DNA of 64,000 nucleotides from Usitatibacter palustris. GTDB lineage: Bacteria > Pseudomonadota > Gammaproteobacteria > Burkholderiales > Usitatibacteraceae. The translations under genes and the position numbers were made by a program. This document shows, piece after piece, positions 7,922-16,719 of the stretch. Position 1 is the stretch's first letter. Each line of letters begins with the position of its first letter. The stretch is taken from positions 2,852,001-2,916,000 of the forward strand of contig NZ_CP053073.1 in the NCBI RefSeq assembly GCF_013003985.1. The letters are read 5' to 3'. The notes under the pieces are model-generated. The model was not told the origin of the DNA. It saw only the letters and a program-made list of their open reading frames with translations, and ran no database searches.

Positions 7922-8818
7922 ATGGCGCCCGTGAAGGGCGCGAAAAAACAGATCGGAAAAGTCGCCGCCGCGGGCTTGATGCTCGCGGCGTTCGGCGCTT
8001 GGGCCACGCCCACGAGCAGCTGCAACGCGCGCCCGACGATGAGCCAGATTCTTTTCGTCCTCAAGGATCCGCCGGACCCGCGAACGGCCGCCGTGATCAA
8101 TGCTGCGCGCGACCCTGCATCCAACCCGGCGCTGTACGCGCGGATACAACGGCCCATCAGCGTCCTCGCTCCCGAGGATGCCAATGCGATCCTGCTGCAC
8201 TATGACCCGATCCAGGATCCGTACGAGCTCAGCCTGAGGATCCGCGCCGACGGCGAGCTCATGTCGATCTTCCCGGAGCTGCTCTGGACGAGTGGCGACG
8301 TCGCGATCTGTCCGGCTGCCAATCCTCGCGTGCTGCGGGAGTACCACCACTCGACGCTCGATCACTACTACATGGCTTCCTCGAACGAGGAAATCGCGTG
8401 GATCGACCAGGGCGGCGCGGGCCAGGGATGGGCGCGAACGGGGCAGGTCTGGACCACGCGTGATGTGCAGCGCTGCCAGACACCGTCGTTCACGCCGGTC
8501 TACGTGTTCTACGGCACGCCGGGCATCGGGCCCAATTCGCACTACTACACCGCCAATCCGCTGGAGTGCGGTTACCTGCGCAACACCGTGGGTTGGAGTT
8601 ACGTCTCTGCTCCTTTCGGTGCGCTGATGCCGCTGCAAAGTGGCGTGTGCCCGCCCAATGCGCCGTTCGGGTTGCGGCTCTTCTACAACAATCGCGCCGC
8701 GCAGAACGACTCGAATCACCGCTACGTCTCGGATCCCGCGATCGCCGCGCAGATGCGCGAGCGTCAGTGGATCGACTACGGCGTGCAGCTTTGCGTGGTG
8801 GGGCCTGGGGCGCCCTAG
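7922..8818 (+). CDS. Secreted DUF5648-repeat protein, array member 5
   Basis: The ATG gives 298 residues with an N-terminal lysine-rich segment and a hydrophobic stretch (about 13-28, ending AWA), which looks like a signal peptide. The ATG sits inside a -10-like TAGAAT (7918-7923); the GTG at 7931, 7 nt after that hexamer, is an attractive leaderless alternative giving 295 residues. The N-terminal region has TSSCN, NPALYARIQRP and DPIQDPYELSLRIRADGEL. The repeats are EYHHSTLDHYYM, a QGGAGQGW turn, FYGTPGIGPNSHYYT, ECGYLRN and YNNRAAQNDSNHRYVSDP. It may be co-transcribed with member 4 or have its own promoter. Confidence 0.86.
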   Translation: MAPVKGAKKQIGKVAAAGLMLAAFGAWATPTSSCNARPTMSQILFVLKDPPDPRTAAVINAARDPASNPALYARIQRPISVLAPEDANAILLHYDPIQDPYELSLRIRADGELMSIFPELLWTSGDVAICPAANPRVLREYHHSTLDHYYMASSNEEIAWIDQGGAGQGWARTGQVWTTRDVQRCQTPSFTPVYVFYGTPGIGPNSHYYTANPLECGYLRNTVGWSYVSAPFGALMPLQSGVCPPNAPFGLRLFYNNRAAQNDSNHRYVSDPAIAAQMRERQWIDYGVQLCVVGPGAP

Positions 8819-8831
8819 GCGGGCGTCGTTA

Positions 8832-8837
8832 TAGAAT
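8832..8837 (+). promoter_or_regulatory. -10-like hexamer before array member 6
   Basis: TAGAAT sits within ATAGAATCTG about 32 nt before the ATG at 8870. Here a Shine-Dalgarno (AAGG, 8858-8861) follows, so the transcript would have a short ordinary leader, unlike members 1 and 5. No clear -35. Confidence 0.35.
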
Positions 8838-8869
8838 CTGCACCGTCCTCAAATAACAAGGTGCGCTCC

Positions 8870-9769
8870 ATGGGCCGCTACCGCCTCGCACTCGCCGCCT
8901 GCGCCGCGGCCCTCACCCTCGCCGCCCACGCCGGCCCGACCGCGATCTGCAACCCGGATCCGCGGCTCAACGCGGTCATCCTCGATTTCCCGGACGTCAC
9001 GAACCCGCTCCTGCTCGACATCATTCGAGCCGTGCAGGTACCGGCGTCGAATCGGCCGCTCTACGACCGGCTTCGCCAGCCCACGTCGATCAAGGAACTG
9101 GCGGGCTCGCGCACGCTGATCCTCTACTACGACCCGATCCAGGACCTCGACGAGATCGCGCAGTCCATGCGCAACGACGTGCAGATCTCGTCGGCCTTCA
9201 CGCGGATCCTCCGCGACCAGTTCGCGTGCGACGACCCGATGATGGCGCCGCGCCCCACGCCCGAGCTGCTGAAGATCGTCGAATTCCACCACACGGCGCA
9301 GGACATCTATTTCATCTCCGCACTGCCGGCGGAGATCGAGTGGATCGATGGCGGTGGTGCTGGCGGCGGATGGCGGCGCACGGGCCAGGCGTGGTTCACC
9401 TACGCGACCACACCCGGTTGCGCCGATCCCGAGTACAACCCGGTCTATCGCTTCTTCGGCACACCGGGGCTCGGTCCGGCCAACACGCACTTCTATACCG
9501 CGCGCCCCGATGAATGCGGGTGGCTGCGCAACACGCAGGGCTGGAGCTATCTCACGGTGGCATTCGGTGCGAAGCGCCCGCTGGTCGACATCGGTTGTCC
9601 GGCCGACGCGCCCGTCGCGGTGCGGCGCCTCTACAACAATCGCGCGGCGCAGAACCGCTCCAACCATCGCTACACGTCGAGCGACGCGATCTACGCGGAG
9701 ATGCTCGCGAAGGGATGGCTGGGCGAAGGCGTGCAGTTCTGCGTGAAGAACACGGCGCTGGGGTTCTGA
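8870..9769 (+). CDS. Secreted DUF5648-repeat protein, array member 6
   Basis: The 299-residue product has a signal peptide MGRYRLALAACAAALTLA ending at AHAG. The ATG at 8870 is chosen over a GTG at 8861 because AAGG lies at the right distance. The N-terminal region keeps PTAICN, RPLYDRLRQPTS and DPIQDLDEIAQSMRND. The repeats are EFHHTAQDIYFIS, GGAGGGWRRTG, FFGTPGLGPANTHFY, ECGWLRN and YNNRAAQNRSNHRYTSS. This is the most diverged of the long-form copies, for example GLGPANTH for GIGPNSH. It ends the array; a convergent trefoil-like gene follows 25 bp away. Confidence 0.86.
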   Translation: MGRYRLALAACAAALTLAAHAGPTAICNPDPRLNAVILDFPDVTNPLLLDIIRAVQVPASNRPLYDRLRQPTSIKELAGSRTLILYYDPIQDLDEIAQSMRNDVQISSAFTRILRDQFACDDPMMAPRPTPELLKIVEFHHTAQDIYFISALPAEIEWIDGGGAGGGWRRTGQAWFTYATTPGCADPEYNPVYRFFGTPGLGPANTHFYTARPDECGWLRNTQGWSYLTVAFGAKRPLVDIGCPADAPVAVRRLYNNRAAQNRSNHRYTSSDAIYAEMLAKGWLGEGVQFCVKNTALGF

Positions 9770-9794
9770 CCCAGCGCTCTCTGCGCGTCAGCGG

Positions 9795-10832
9795 CTATGG
9801 GACTCTGTACACGCCCTCGGGTATCTCCAGCGTCCAGAGTTCCCACTGCGCGGGCTGGGCGTTCGGCGTGAGGTAGGGTTGCGCCGCGGCCTCGGGCGGT
9901 ACGGAAAGAAACCTCTTGCTGGCGACCTGGCGAAGTGCAACCTGGACTCCAAAGGGCACGAGGTCGCCATTCTTGCGCACACCCGTCGGATCGACGATCA
10001 CCCACTCGAGGCCGGCACGCGGCTGGCTGTCGGTGACCCGAGGCATGACCAGCCGTTGTGGGGGCGTGGGCGAGGAAAGGGGAGCGACCGCCATGATGTT
10101 CCCGGGCCTTGATCCCCCGTGCAGGAGAAAGAACGGCGTTCCATACCGCAGGACCGTGATGGGCGCGATCGAGGGAACGAGGACGCCCTTGAAGAGGATC
10201 GATTCGCGGCTGACGGGCCTGTGAACCACGGTCCCGTTTTCGGTGGCGGTGAGATACGTCTTGTGGAAGCTGCGGAGCTGGAACATTTCATGGACCGCCC
10301 ACTGCCGCGGCAGGCGACCGGCCGCCGCCGCCTTGACGGGAATCGGAGTCCAGAAAAAGTCCGTGTGCGTCGGCGTCGTGAAATGCTCCGAGCGAACCTG
10401 TCCGTTCATGTCACGGATGGCGTTGCCCGCTTGCGGGTCCACGATCATCACGCGCCCGCCGTCGGCCATCGTCACGCAGCCGCCTTGGGGCCTGGTGGGA
10501 ATCACGGACAGGTAACTTGGCGTGTGGCGCGCGATGCGCTCGGGCAGGTTCCTGAGCTCCTTGCCGTGAAAGGACTCGAATATCGGACATCCACCAGCCC
10601 CGGTCTTGGTCGTGTAGCGCCATTCTTCCCAGCCGGCCGTATTGGGCGAGAGCGCGAGAGTCTCGTCCGGAAGCGCGGACAGGTTTTTTCCCGATTGGCT
10701 GCCCTTCAGGTAGTAGAACTGGCCCTCGACGAGCGCGGGCGGTGTCGCCGCGGGTGGGCTCTGGGCGATCGCGCCCGTCATCGTGAGCGCGCCTAGAACG
10801 ACGAAGGGACCAATTCGACGGTATATGTGCAT
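9795..10832 (-). CDS. Secreted beta-trefoil (fascin/ricin-like) protein of unknown function
   Basis: The 345-residue product has a signal peptide MHIYRRIGPFVVLGALTM ending GAIAQ. At least three segments have the look of trefoil repeats in fascin-like or ricin-B domains: YYLKGSQSGKNLSA near residue 37, FQLRSFHKTYLTATENG near 185 and ALRQVASKRFLSVP near 300, each followed by a Trp-containing strand (WEEWRY, WELWTLE). This assignment is by pattern only. No catalytic motif is recognised, so carbohydrate or surface binding is the likeliest role. The longer frame upstream (to 10967) is discarded because the signal peptide begins at 10832, with GGAGAAG before it. It faces the DUF5648 array and belongs to the same island of exported proteins. 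Confidence 0.6.
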   Translation of the reverse strand: MHIYRRIGPFVVLGALTMTGAIAQSPPAATPPALVEGQFYYLKGSQSGKNLSALPDETLALSPNTAGWEEWRYTTKTGAGGCPIFESFHGKELRNLPERIARHTPSYLSVIPTRPQGGCVTMADGGRVMIVDPQAGNAIRDMNGQVRSEHFTTPTHTDFFWTPIPVKAAAAGRLPRQWAVHEMFQLRSFHKTYLTATENGTVVHRPVSRESILFKGVLVPSIAPITVLRYGTPFFLLHGGSRPGNIMAVAPLSSPTPPQRLVMPRVTDSQPRAGLEWVIVDPTGVRKNGDLVPFGVQVALRQVASKRFLSVPPEAAAQPYLTPNAQPAQWELWTLEIPEGVYRVP

Positions 10833-10924
10833 GCGCCTTCTCCATTGATTGTTATAAGTGACTGCTGCGGCCGAGTGTAAGGCCGTTATGTATTCGCGGC
10901 CATATCCCGATGGAGGTCGCAAAA

Positions 10925-12334
10925 TCAAGGCTTGTCGGTCGACGATCCTTCGGCCGGCAATTTCCACCCACCGCCGAGCGCACGGTAGAGATCGACCACG
11001 GCCGCCAGTTGCTGGCGGCGCGCATCCACGGCCTGAAGCTCCGCGGTGAACAGCGAACGTTCGGCATCGAGCAGGTCGAGGTAGCTCGAGTAGCCGTTGT
11101 CGTAGCGCAGCGTCGCGAGGTAGAGCTGGCGACGAAGCGCCACCACCGATTGATCGCGCGCGGACACGCGATCGCCCGCCACGCGCGTCGCGATGAGTGC
11201 GGTGCGAACTTCCCCGAATGCGCGGATCACGTTCGAGCGGTAGGAAGCGAGCGCTGCACGTTCATCGGCCGTCGCGAGATCGACCTGCGCCGCGGTTCTT
11301 CCGCTGTTGAAGATGGGTGCGGCAAGCGAACCCGCGAAGGACCACGCGCGCGCTGGTCCCGAGAAGAGATTGTCGAACGCGAGGCTTTCCCCGCCGTACG
11401 CACCGGTGAGGCCGATGACGGGAAAGTACGCGGTGCGCGCGCCCGCGATTCGCGCCTGGGTCGCGCGCAACTGCGCTTCGGATTCCTGGATGTCGGGGCG
11501 GCGCAGCAGGAGGTCCGAGGGCAGCCCTTCGGGAATCGTCGGCGGCAGGGGGATCGCCTCGATCTCCTTGCCCTGCGGGAAGCGGCGCGAATAGAGCGAC
11601 TCGGGCGAGCGGCCGATGGCGAGTGCCAGCGCGGCTTCGACGCGCACGATCGCTTCGGCAAGATCAGGAAGCGCTGCACGCGCGATCGCGAGCTCGCTCT
11701 CGGCCTGGCGCACGTCGAGCTCCGAGGTGATGCCGCGCGCGAAGCGCTTCACGCGAAGGTCGTACGACGCGGCGCGCGATTCCACGGTGCGGCGCGCGAT
11801 CTCCTGTTGCGATTCGAGCGAGCGCAGCTGGAAGTAGGCGTTCGCGACCTCCGCCGCCAACCCGAGCGTGATGGCGTCTCGCCCGTACTCGGAAGCGAGG
11901 AGATCGGACTCCGACGCGGCAACCTGGTTGCGGATGCGCCCCCAGAGATCGACTTCCCAGTTCACGACCAGCGAGGCGTTGTACACCGTCGTCGTGCGTC
12001 CGCCGGTGAGCGGATTCGTTTCCTCGGAGAGCCGCGCGCGTCCGGCACCCACCTGCCCGTCCACGCTTGGCAGGCGCTCAGAGCCGCTGATGCCCAGGCG
12101 CGCACGTGACGCATCGACTCGCGCCAGCGCGACTTCCAGCGTGGGGCTGCTCGCGAACGCTTCGGCGATGAGCGCATCGAGGACCGGCTCGTTGAAACCC
12201 TTCCACCAGTCGCGAACGATCTGGACGCGCCCGGGCTCGAGCGACGTCAGCGGCACGGTGGTTGGCGGCAGCACGTAGTTGGGCGCGCACGCCGCGAGCG
12301 ACAGCGCGATGACGGCGGGCAGGAGCCGGCGCAT
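10925..12334 (-). CDS. RND efflux outer membrane factor, NodT/OprM family lipoprotein
   Basis: The 469-residue TolC-like outer membrane channel subunit begins with a lipoprotein signal (MRRLLPAVIALSLAAC), the Cys being the lipidation site. It contains WWKGFNEPVLDALIAEAF and EVALARVDASRARLGISG, typical of OprM-type outer membrane efflux proteins, and LLLRRPDIQESEAQLRA in the second half. It is last in the operon adaptor-pump-channel, and its ATG overlaps the pump's stop (TGATG), so it is translationally coupled. The channel would export drugs or other hydrophobic substrates across the outer membrane. Confidence 0.95.
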   Translation of the reverse strand: MRRLLPAVIALSLAACAPNYVLPPTTVPLTSLEPGRVQIVRDWWKGFNEPVLDALIAEAFASSPTLEVALARVDASRARLGISGSERLPSVDGQVGAGRARLSEETNPLTGGRTTTVYNASLVVNWEVDLWGRIRNQVAASESDLLASEYGRDAITLGLAAEVANAYFQLRSLESQQEIARRTVESRAASYDLRVKRFARGITSELDVRQAESELAIARAALPDLAEAIVRVEAALALAIGRSPESLYSRRFPQGKEIEAIPLPPTIPEGLPSDLLLRRPDIQESEAQLRATQARIAGARTAYFPVIGLTGAYGGESLAFDNLFSGPARAWSFAGSLAAPIFNSGRTAAQVDLATADERAALASYRSNVIRAFGEVRTALIATRVAGDRVSARDQSVVALRRQLYLATLRYDNGYSSYLDLLDAERSLFTAELQAVDARRQQLAAVVDLYRALGGGWKLPAEGSSTDKP

Positions 12335-15300
12335 CACTTGCCGCCTCCGCTGACTTTCATGATGAGGCGGAAGAAGAGCGGCACGAAGAACACCGCGATG
12401 AACGTGGCCGCGAGCATGCCGCCGATCACCGGCCAGCCGAGCGCGTGGCGGCTCGCGGAGCCCGCGCCGCTGGAGGTCACGAGCGGCACGCAACCGAGGA
12501 TGAACGCGAAGGATGTCATCACGATCGGCCGGAAGCGTTGTCGCGCTGATTCGATCGCCGCTTCTCCCGGCGGCAATCCGTGCTCCATCTTGAGCACCGC
12601 GAATTCGACAATGAGAATGGCGTTCTTCGCCGCTAGTCCTATGAGCGTGACGAGGCCCACCTGGAAGTACACGTCGTTGGTGAGGCCCACGACCCACACC
12701 GCGAGCACCGCGCCGAAGAGCGCGAAGGGAACGGCGGTGATCACCGCGAACGGCAGCGACCAGCGCTCGTACTGCGCCGCGAGGATCAGGAACACCATGA
12801 CGATGCCGAAACCGAAGGCGAGCGCGGCGGTGCCGCCGGCCGCCTTCTCCTGATAGGCGCTGCCGGTCCACGCGAGCGTGAAGTCGCCGCCGGCGGCTTC
12901 AGTCACCGTCTCTTCCAGCGCTTCGATCACCTGCCCCGTCGAATAACCGGGCGCGGGTGTGGCGAGGATCTTCGCTGCGGGGAACACATTGAAGCGCTCG
13001 ACGAGCTCCGGGCCCTGCACCTGCGAGGCGCGGACCAGCGCGTTCATCGGGATCATCTCGCCCGTCTGCGAGCGCACGAAGACGTTCTTGATGTCCTCGG
13101 GCTTCGCGCGGAAATCGGCTTCGCTCTGCAATTGCACCTTGTACGTGCGGCCGAACTTGTTGAAGTCGTTCACGTAGAGCGAGCCGAACGTGGCCTGCAG
13201 CGCGTCGAAGATGGTGTTCACCGGAACGCCGATCGCCTTCGCCTTCTCGCGATCCACTTCCAGGTAGACCTGCGGCACCGTCGGCTTGAAGGTGGTCGAG
13301 ACCGACGCGAACTCGGGGCGCTTCTTCGCGGCTTCGACAACGGCCGCCGCTTCATGCCCGAGCGCCTCGGAACCCGAACCCGCGCGGCTCTGCAGGTACG
13401 ACTCCACGCCGCCCGTGGTCGACAGGCCCGTGATCGGCGGCGGATTGAACGCGAAGACGATGCCTTCCTTGATATGCGCGTTCACGGCGAGCGCGCGCTT
13501 GGCGAGCGAGAACGAATCCGAGCCCTTCTCCTTGCGCTCGTCCCAGTCCTTGAGTGTCACGAACATCGCGCCGGCGTTCGGGCGGATCGATCCGGAAAGC
13601 AGGTCGTACCCGGGCAGCGCCACCATGTACGCGACCTCGGGGAACTTCGAGACCACCGCTTCGGCCGTGCGCAGCGTCTGGTTAGCGCGGCTGAACGACG
13701 CGGCGTCCGGCATGATCGAGGCCAGCATGATGTAGCCCTGGTCCTCGTCGGGCACGAGGCCGCCGGGCACCACCTTGAAGAGCGCGCCCATGGCCGTGAA
13801 GAGGACGGCGATGATCGCGAAGGCGACGATCACGCGGCGCGAGATGAACGCGACGCCCGACGAGAAGACGCCGGTCACCTTCTCGAAGCCGCGGTTGAAC
13901 GCACGGAAGAATCGGTTGGGCTCGTGGTGGCCGGGCTGGAGAATCAACGCGCACATCGCCGGCGTGAGCGTCAGCGCCACGAGGCCGGAGATCGCCACGG
14001 AGATCGCGATGGTCACCGCGAACTGCTTGTACATCTGCCCGGTGAAGCCGCCCATGAACGCGACCGGAACGAACACGGCGCACAGCACGAGCACGATGGC
14101 GACCACCGGGCCGGAGACTTCTTCCATCGCCCTGATCGCCGCGTCCTTGGGCGAAAGCTTTTCCTCGCTCATCAGGCGCTCGACGTTTTCCAGCACGACG
14201 ATGGCATCGTCCACGACGATGCCGATGGCGAGCACCATGCCGAAAAGGGTCAGGAGGTTGATCGAGAAGCCGAGGAGATACAACCCCGCGAAAGTGCCGA
14301 TGAGCGACACCGGGACCGCGATCGACGGGATGAGCGTCGCGCGGAAGTTCTGCAGGAAGAGGTACACGACGAGGAACACGAGGATGATCGCCTCGAAGAG
14401 CGTGTGCACCACCTCCTTCACGGAGATGCGCACGAACTTGGTTGTGTCGTACGGCACGACGTAGCTCATCCCCTCGGGGAAGCGCGACTTCAACCGCTCG
14501 AGCGTTGCGTACGCCTGGTCCGCGACCGCGAGCGCGTTCGCGCCCGGCTGCTGGTAGATGGCGACGAGCGCGGCGGGCGACTGGTTCACGCGCGCTTCCA
14601 TCGAGTAGTCCTTGGCCGCGACTTCCACGCGCGCGACGTCCTTGATGCGGATGCGCGAGCCGTCGGGGTTGGACTTGATGATGATGTTGGCGAACTCCTC
14701 GGGCTCCTCGAGGCGGCCCTTGGTGGTCACCGTGTAGGTGAAGTCCACCGGATTCTTCAGGGGCTCGGCGCCGATCTTGCCGGCGGCGAACTGGGCGTTC
14801 TGCTCCTTGATGGCGTTGGCGACGTCGGACGGCGTGAGGCCGAGCTGCGAGAGGCGATCGGGCCGGAGCCACACGCGCATCGCGTAGTCCTTCGCGCCCA
14901 TGATCATCGCGTCGCCCACGCCGGGGATGCGCTTCAACTCATCGAGGATGTTGAGGTCGACGTAGTTCGAGAGGAACACCTGGTCGTGCGCGGGGTTCTT
15001 CGACGTGACGGATGCGAAGAGCAGGATCGAGGTGGACTTCTTCTTCACCGTCACACCCTGGCGCTTCACTTCCTCGGGCAGCACGGGGAGTGCGGCCTGC
15101 ACGCGGTTGTTCACGTTGATCGTCGCCTGGTCGGGATTGGTGCCGATCGCGAAGGAGACGTTGAGCGTCATCGTGCCGTCGGAGGACGCCTGCGATTGCA
15201 GGTAGATCATGCCCTCCACGCCGTTCACCTGCTGCTCGATCGGCGCGGCGACGGTCTGCGAGATCACGTCGGGCGAGGCGCCCGGGTAGAACGCGGAGAC

Positions 15301-15435
15301 CTGCACCACCGGCGGCAGGAGGTTCGGATACTGCTCGATGGAGAGTGTTCGCATCGCGCCCAGGCCCGCGAGCACGATGATGATCGAGATGACGCTCGCG
15401 AAGATCGGGCGTTCGATGAAGAACTTCGAGAACAT
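12334..15435 (-). CDS. RND multidrug efflux pump, HAE-1 (AcrB/MexB) type
   Basis: The 1033-residue inner membrane proton/drug antiporter starts MFSKFFIERPIFASVISIII, the conserved first helix. The proton-relay aspartates are present in IGIVVDDAIVVLENVERLM (about residue 405). The C-terminal half has GLAAKNAILIVEFA and SFAFILGCVPLV. The length is normal for the family (1020-1050). Two periplasmic porter domains and 12 membrane helices are expected. It lies 13 nt after the adaptor gene and overlaps the outer membrane factor. No TetR-type regulator is adjacent, so control is not apparent from the neighbourhood. Substrate cannot be read from sequence. Confidence 0.97.
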   Translation of the reverse strand: MFSKFFIERPIFASVISIIIVLAGLGAMRTLSIEQYPNLLPPVVQVSAFYPGASPDVISQTVAAPIEQQVNGVEGMIYLQSQASSDGTMTLNVSFAIGTNPDQATINVNNRVQAALPVLPEEVKRQGVTVKKKSTSILLFASVTSKNPAHDQVFLSNYVDLNILDELKRIPGVGDAMIMGAKDYAMRVWLRPDRLSQLGLTPSDVANAIKEQNAQFAAGKIGAEPLKNPVDFTYTVTTKGRLEEPEEFANIIIKSNPDGSRIRIKDVARVEVAAKDYSMEARVNQSPAALVAIYQQPGANALAVADQAYATLERLKSRFPEGMSYVVPYDTTKFVRISVKEVVHTLFEAIILVFLVVYLFLQNFRATLIPSIAVPVSLIGTFAGLYLLGFSINLLTLFGMVLAIGIVVDDAIVVLENVERLMSEEKLSPKDAAIRAMEEVSGPVVAIVLVLCAVFVPVAFMGGFTGQMYKQFAVTIAISVAISGLVALTLTPAMCALILQPGHHEPNRFFRAFNRGFEKVTGVFSSGVAFISRRVIVAFAIIAVLFTAMGALFKVVPGGLVPDEDQGYIMLASIMPDAASFSRANQTLRTAEAVVSKFPEVAYMVALPGYDLLSGSIRPNAGAMFVTLKDWDERKEKGSDSFSLAKRALAVNAHIKEGIVFAFNPPPITGLSTTGGVESYLQSRAGSGSEALGHEAAAVVEAAKKRPEFASVSTTFKPTVPQVYLEVDREKAKAIGVPVNTIFDALQATFGSLYVNDFNKFGRTYKVQLQSEADFRAKPEDIKNVFVRSQTGEMIPMNALVRASQVQGPELVERFNVFPAAKILATPAPGYSTGQVIEALEETVTEAAGGDFTLAWTGSAYQEKAAGGTAALAFGFGIVMVFLILAAQYERWSLPFAVITAVPFALFGAVLAVWVVGLTNDVYFQVGLVTLIGLAAKNAILIVEFAVLKMEHGLPPGEAAIESARQRFRPIVMTSFAFILGCVPLVTSSGAGSASRHALGWPVIGGMLAATFIAVFFVPLFFRLIMKVSGGGK

Positions 15436-15448
15436 TCGCGAGCCCCCG

Positions 15449-16669
15449 CTATTTCTTCGCGGCTTCGGACTTCGCCGGCCCGGTGAGGCTTGGAGCGCCC
15501 GTAGGTGCCTGCGGACCCGGCGGCTTCGCGCCCGCGGCGACGGGCTTCACCTCGCTGCCCGGGCGCGCCTTCATCAGGCCGTCGACGATGACGCGGTCGC
15601 CTGCCTTCACGCCCGACACGATGACGATCTCGTCGCCCACGCGCGGACCCAGCACCACGGGGTGAGGCTCGACCTTGTTCTGCGCGTTGACCACCAGCAC
15701 GAGCCGTGTGGCCTGCGCCTGGGTGATTGCGCGCTCGGGCACGGCGAACGCATTCTGGATCTCGCCCATGGCTGCCAATACCCGCACGAACTGCCCGGGC
15801 AGCAGCGTGCCCTTCTTGTTCGGAAACTCGGCGCGCGCGCGGATGGTGCCCGTCTTCGGATCCACCTTCGCGTCCGCGAAATCGAGCAGGCCCGGCGTGT
15901 CGTAGATCGTGCCGTCGGCGAGTTTCACGCGCACCGGGACACGCAGGTCCTTGGGCGCGACGACGCGGCCCGTGCGTATGTTCTGGTCGTACTCGAGCTT
16001 CTCGGTTTCCGCGAACGCGAAGTTCACGTACATCGGATCGAGCTGCGAGATCGTGGTGAGCAGGCCCGCATCGCCCGGGGAGTTGGAGACGAGGCTGCCT
16101 TCGCTCTTGTTCTCCTTGCTCGCGAAGCCGGAGATGGGTGCGGTGACGTTGGTGTAGCCCAGATTGATCTCGGCCTGCGTGACGTTGGCCCTTGCGATCG
16201 CGACGGACGCCGTCGCGCCTTCGAAGTTCGAGTTGGCGTCGTCGAAGTCCTTGCGGCTCACCGCGTTTTCCTTGAACAGCGGCACGATGCGGTCGCGGTC
16301 CTGCGTTGCGCGTTCGAGCGAAGCCTGTTGCTGGCGAAGCGATCCGCGCGCCTGGTCGAGTGCGGCGCGGAATGGATCGGGATCGATCTGGAAGAGCACC
16401 TGGCCTTCCTTCACCTGCTGGCCCTCGGTGTAGAGGCGCTTCACCAGGATGCCGGAGACGCGCGCCCTCACTTCGACTTCGCGGAAGCCCGCGGTCTGGC
16501 CGGCCTGCTCGGACACGAGCGGCAGCGTGCGCGGCTGGATCGTGACGACGCCGACTTCGGGAGGGGGCGCCTTCGGAGGCGCTGCTTTTTCACCGCAGCC
16601 CGCGAGGAGCGCGGCGACGCTGAGCAGGATGGCGGAAACAGGGACGTTCGCTGTGCTCGCGGGTTGCAT
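15449..16669 (-). CDS. RND efflux periplasmic adaptor (AcrA/MexA type) lipoprotein
   Basis: The 406-residue membrane fusion protein has an N-terminal lipobox (AALLAGC) followed by a Pro-rich linker. The lipoyl and alpha-hairpin region (ARVSGILVKRLYTEGQQVKEG, then a coiled coil with RGSLRQQQASLERA) and the beta-barrel region (GTIRARAEFPNKKGTLLPGQ) are in the usual order. It joins the pump to the outer membrane channel. It is the first gene of the three-gene operon; GGAGAAG precedes the ATG. The C-terminal tail is Pro/Ala/Lys-rich. Confidence 0.95.
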   Translation of the reverse strand: MQPASTANVPVSAILLSVAALLAGCGEKAAPPKAPPPEVGVVTIQPRTLPLVSEQAGQTAGFREVEVRARVSGILVKRLYTEGQQVKEGQVLFQIDPDPFRAALDQARGSLRQQQASLERATQDRDRIVPLFKENAVSRKDFDDANSNFEGATASVAIARANVTQAEINLGYTNVTAPISGFASKENKSEGSLVSNSPGDAGLLTTISQLDPMYVNFAFAETEKLEYDQNIRTGRVVAPKDLRVPVRVKLADGTIYDTPGLLDFADAKVDPKTGTIRARAEFPNKKGTLLPGQFVRVLAAMGEIQNAFAVPERAITQAQATRLVLVVNAQNKVEPHPVVLGPRVGDEIVIVSGVKAGDRVIVDGLMKARPGSEVKPVAAGAKPPGPQAPTGAPSLTGPAKSEAAKK

Positions 16670-16719
16670 CGTCTTCTCCGGGGATTCGCAGCGGGACCTG
16701 ACACCCGGATGTTAACGCT

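Noticed and set aside
13132..15486. 784-codon plus-strand frame over the RND pump
   Set aside because: Antisense shadow of the AcrB-type gene; composition is Arg/His/Asp-rich low complexity.
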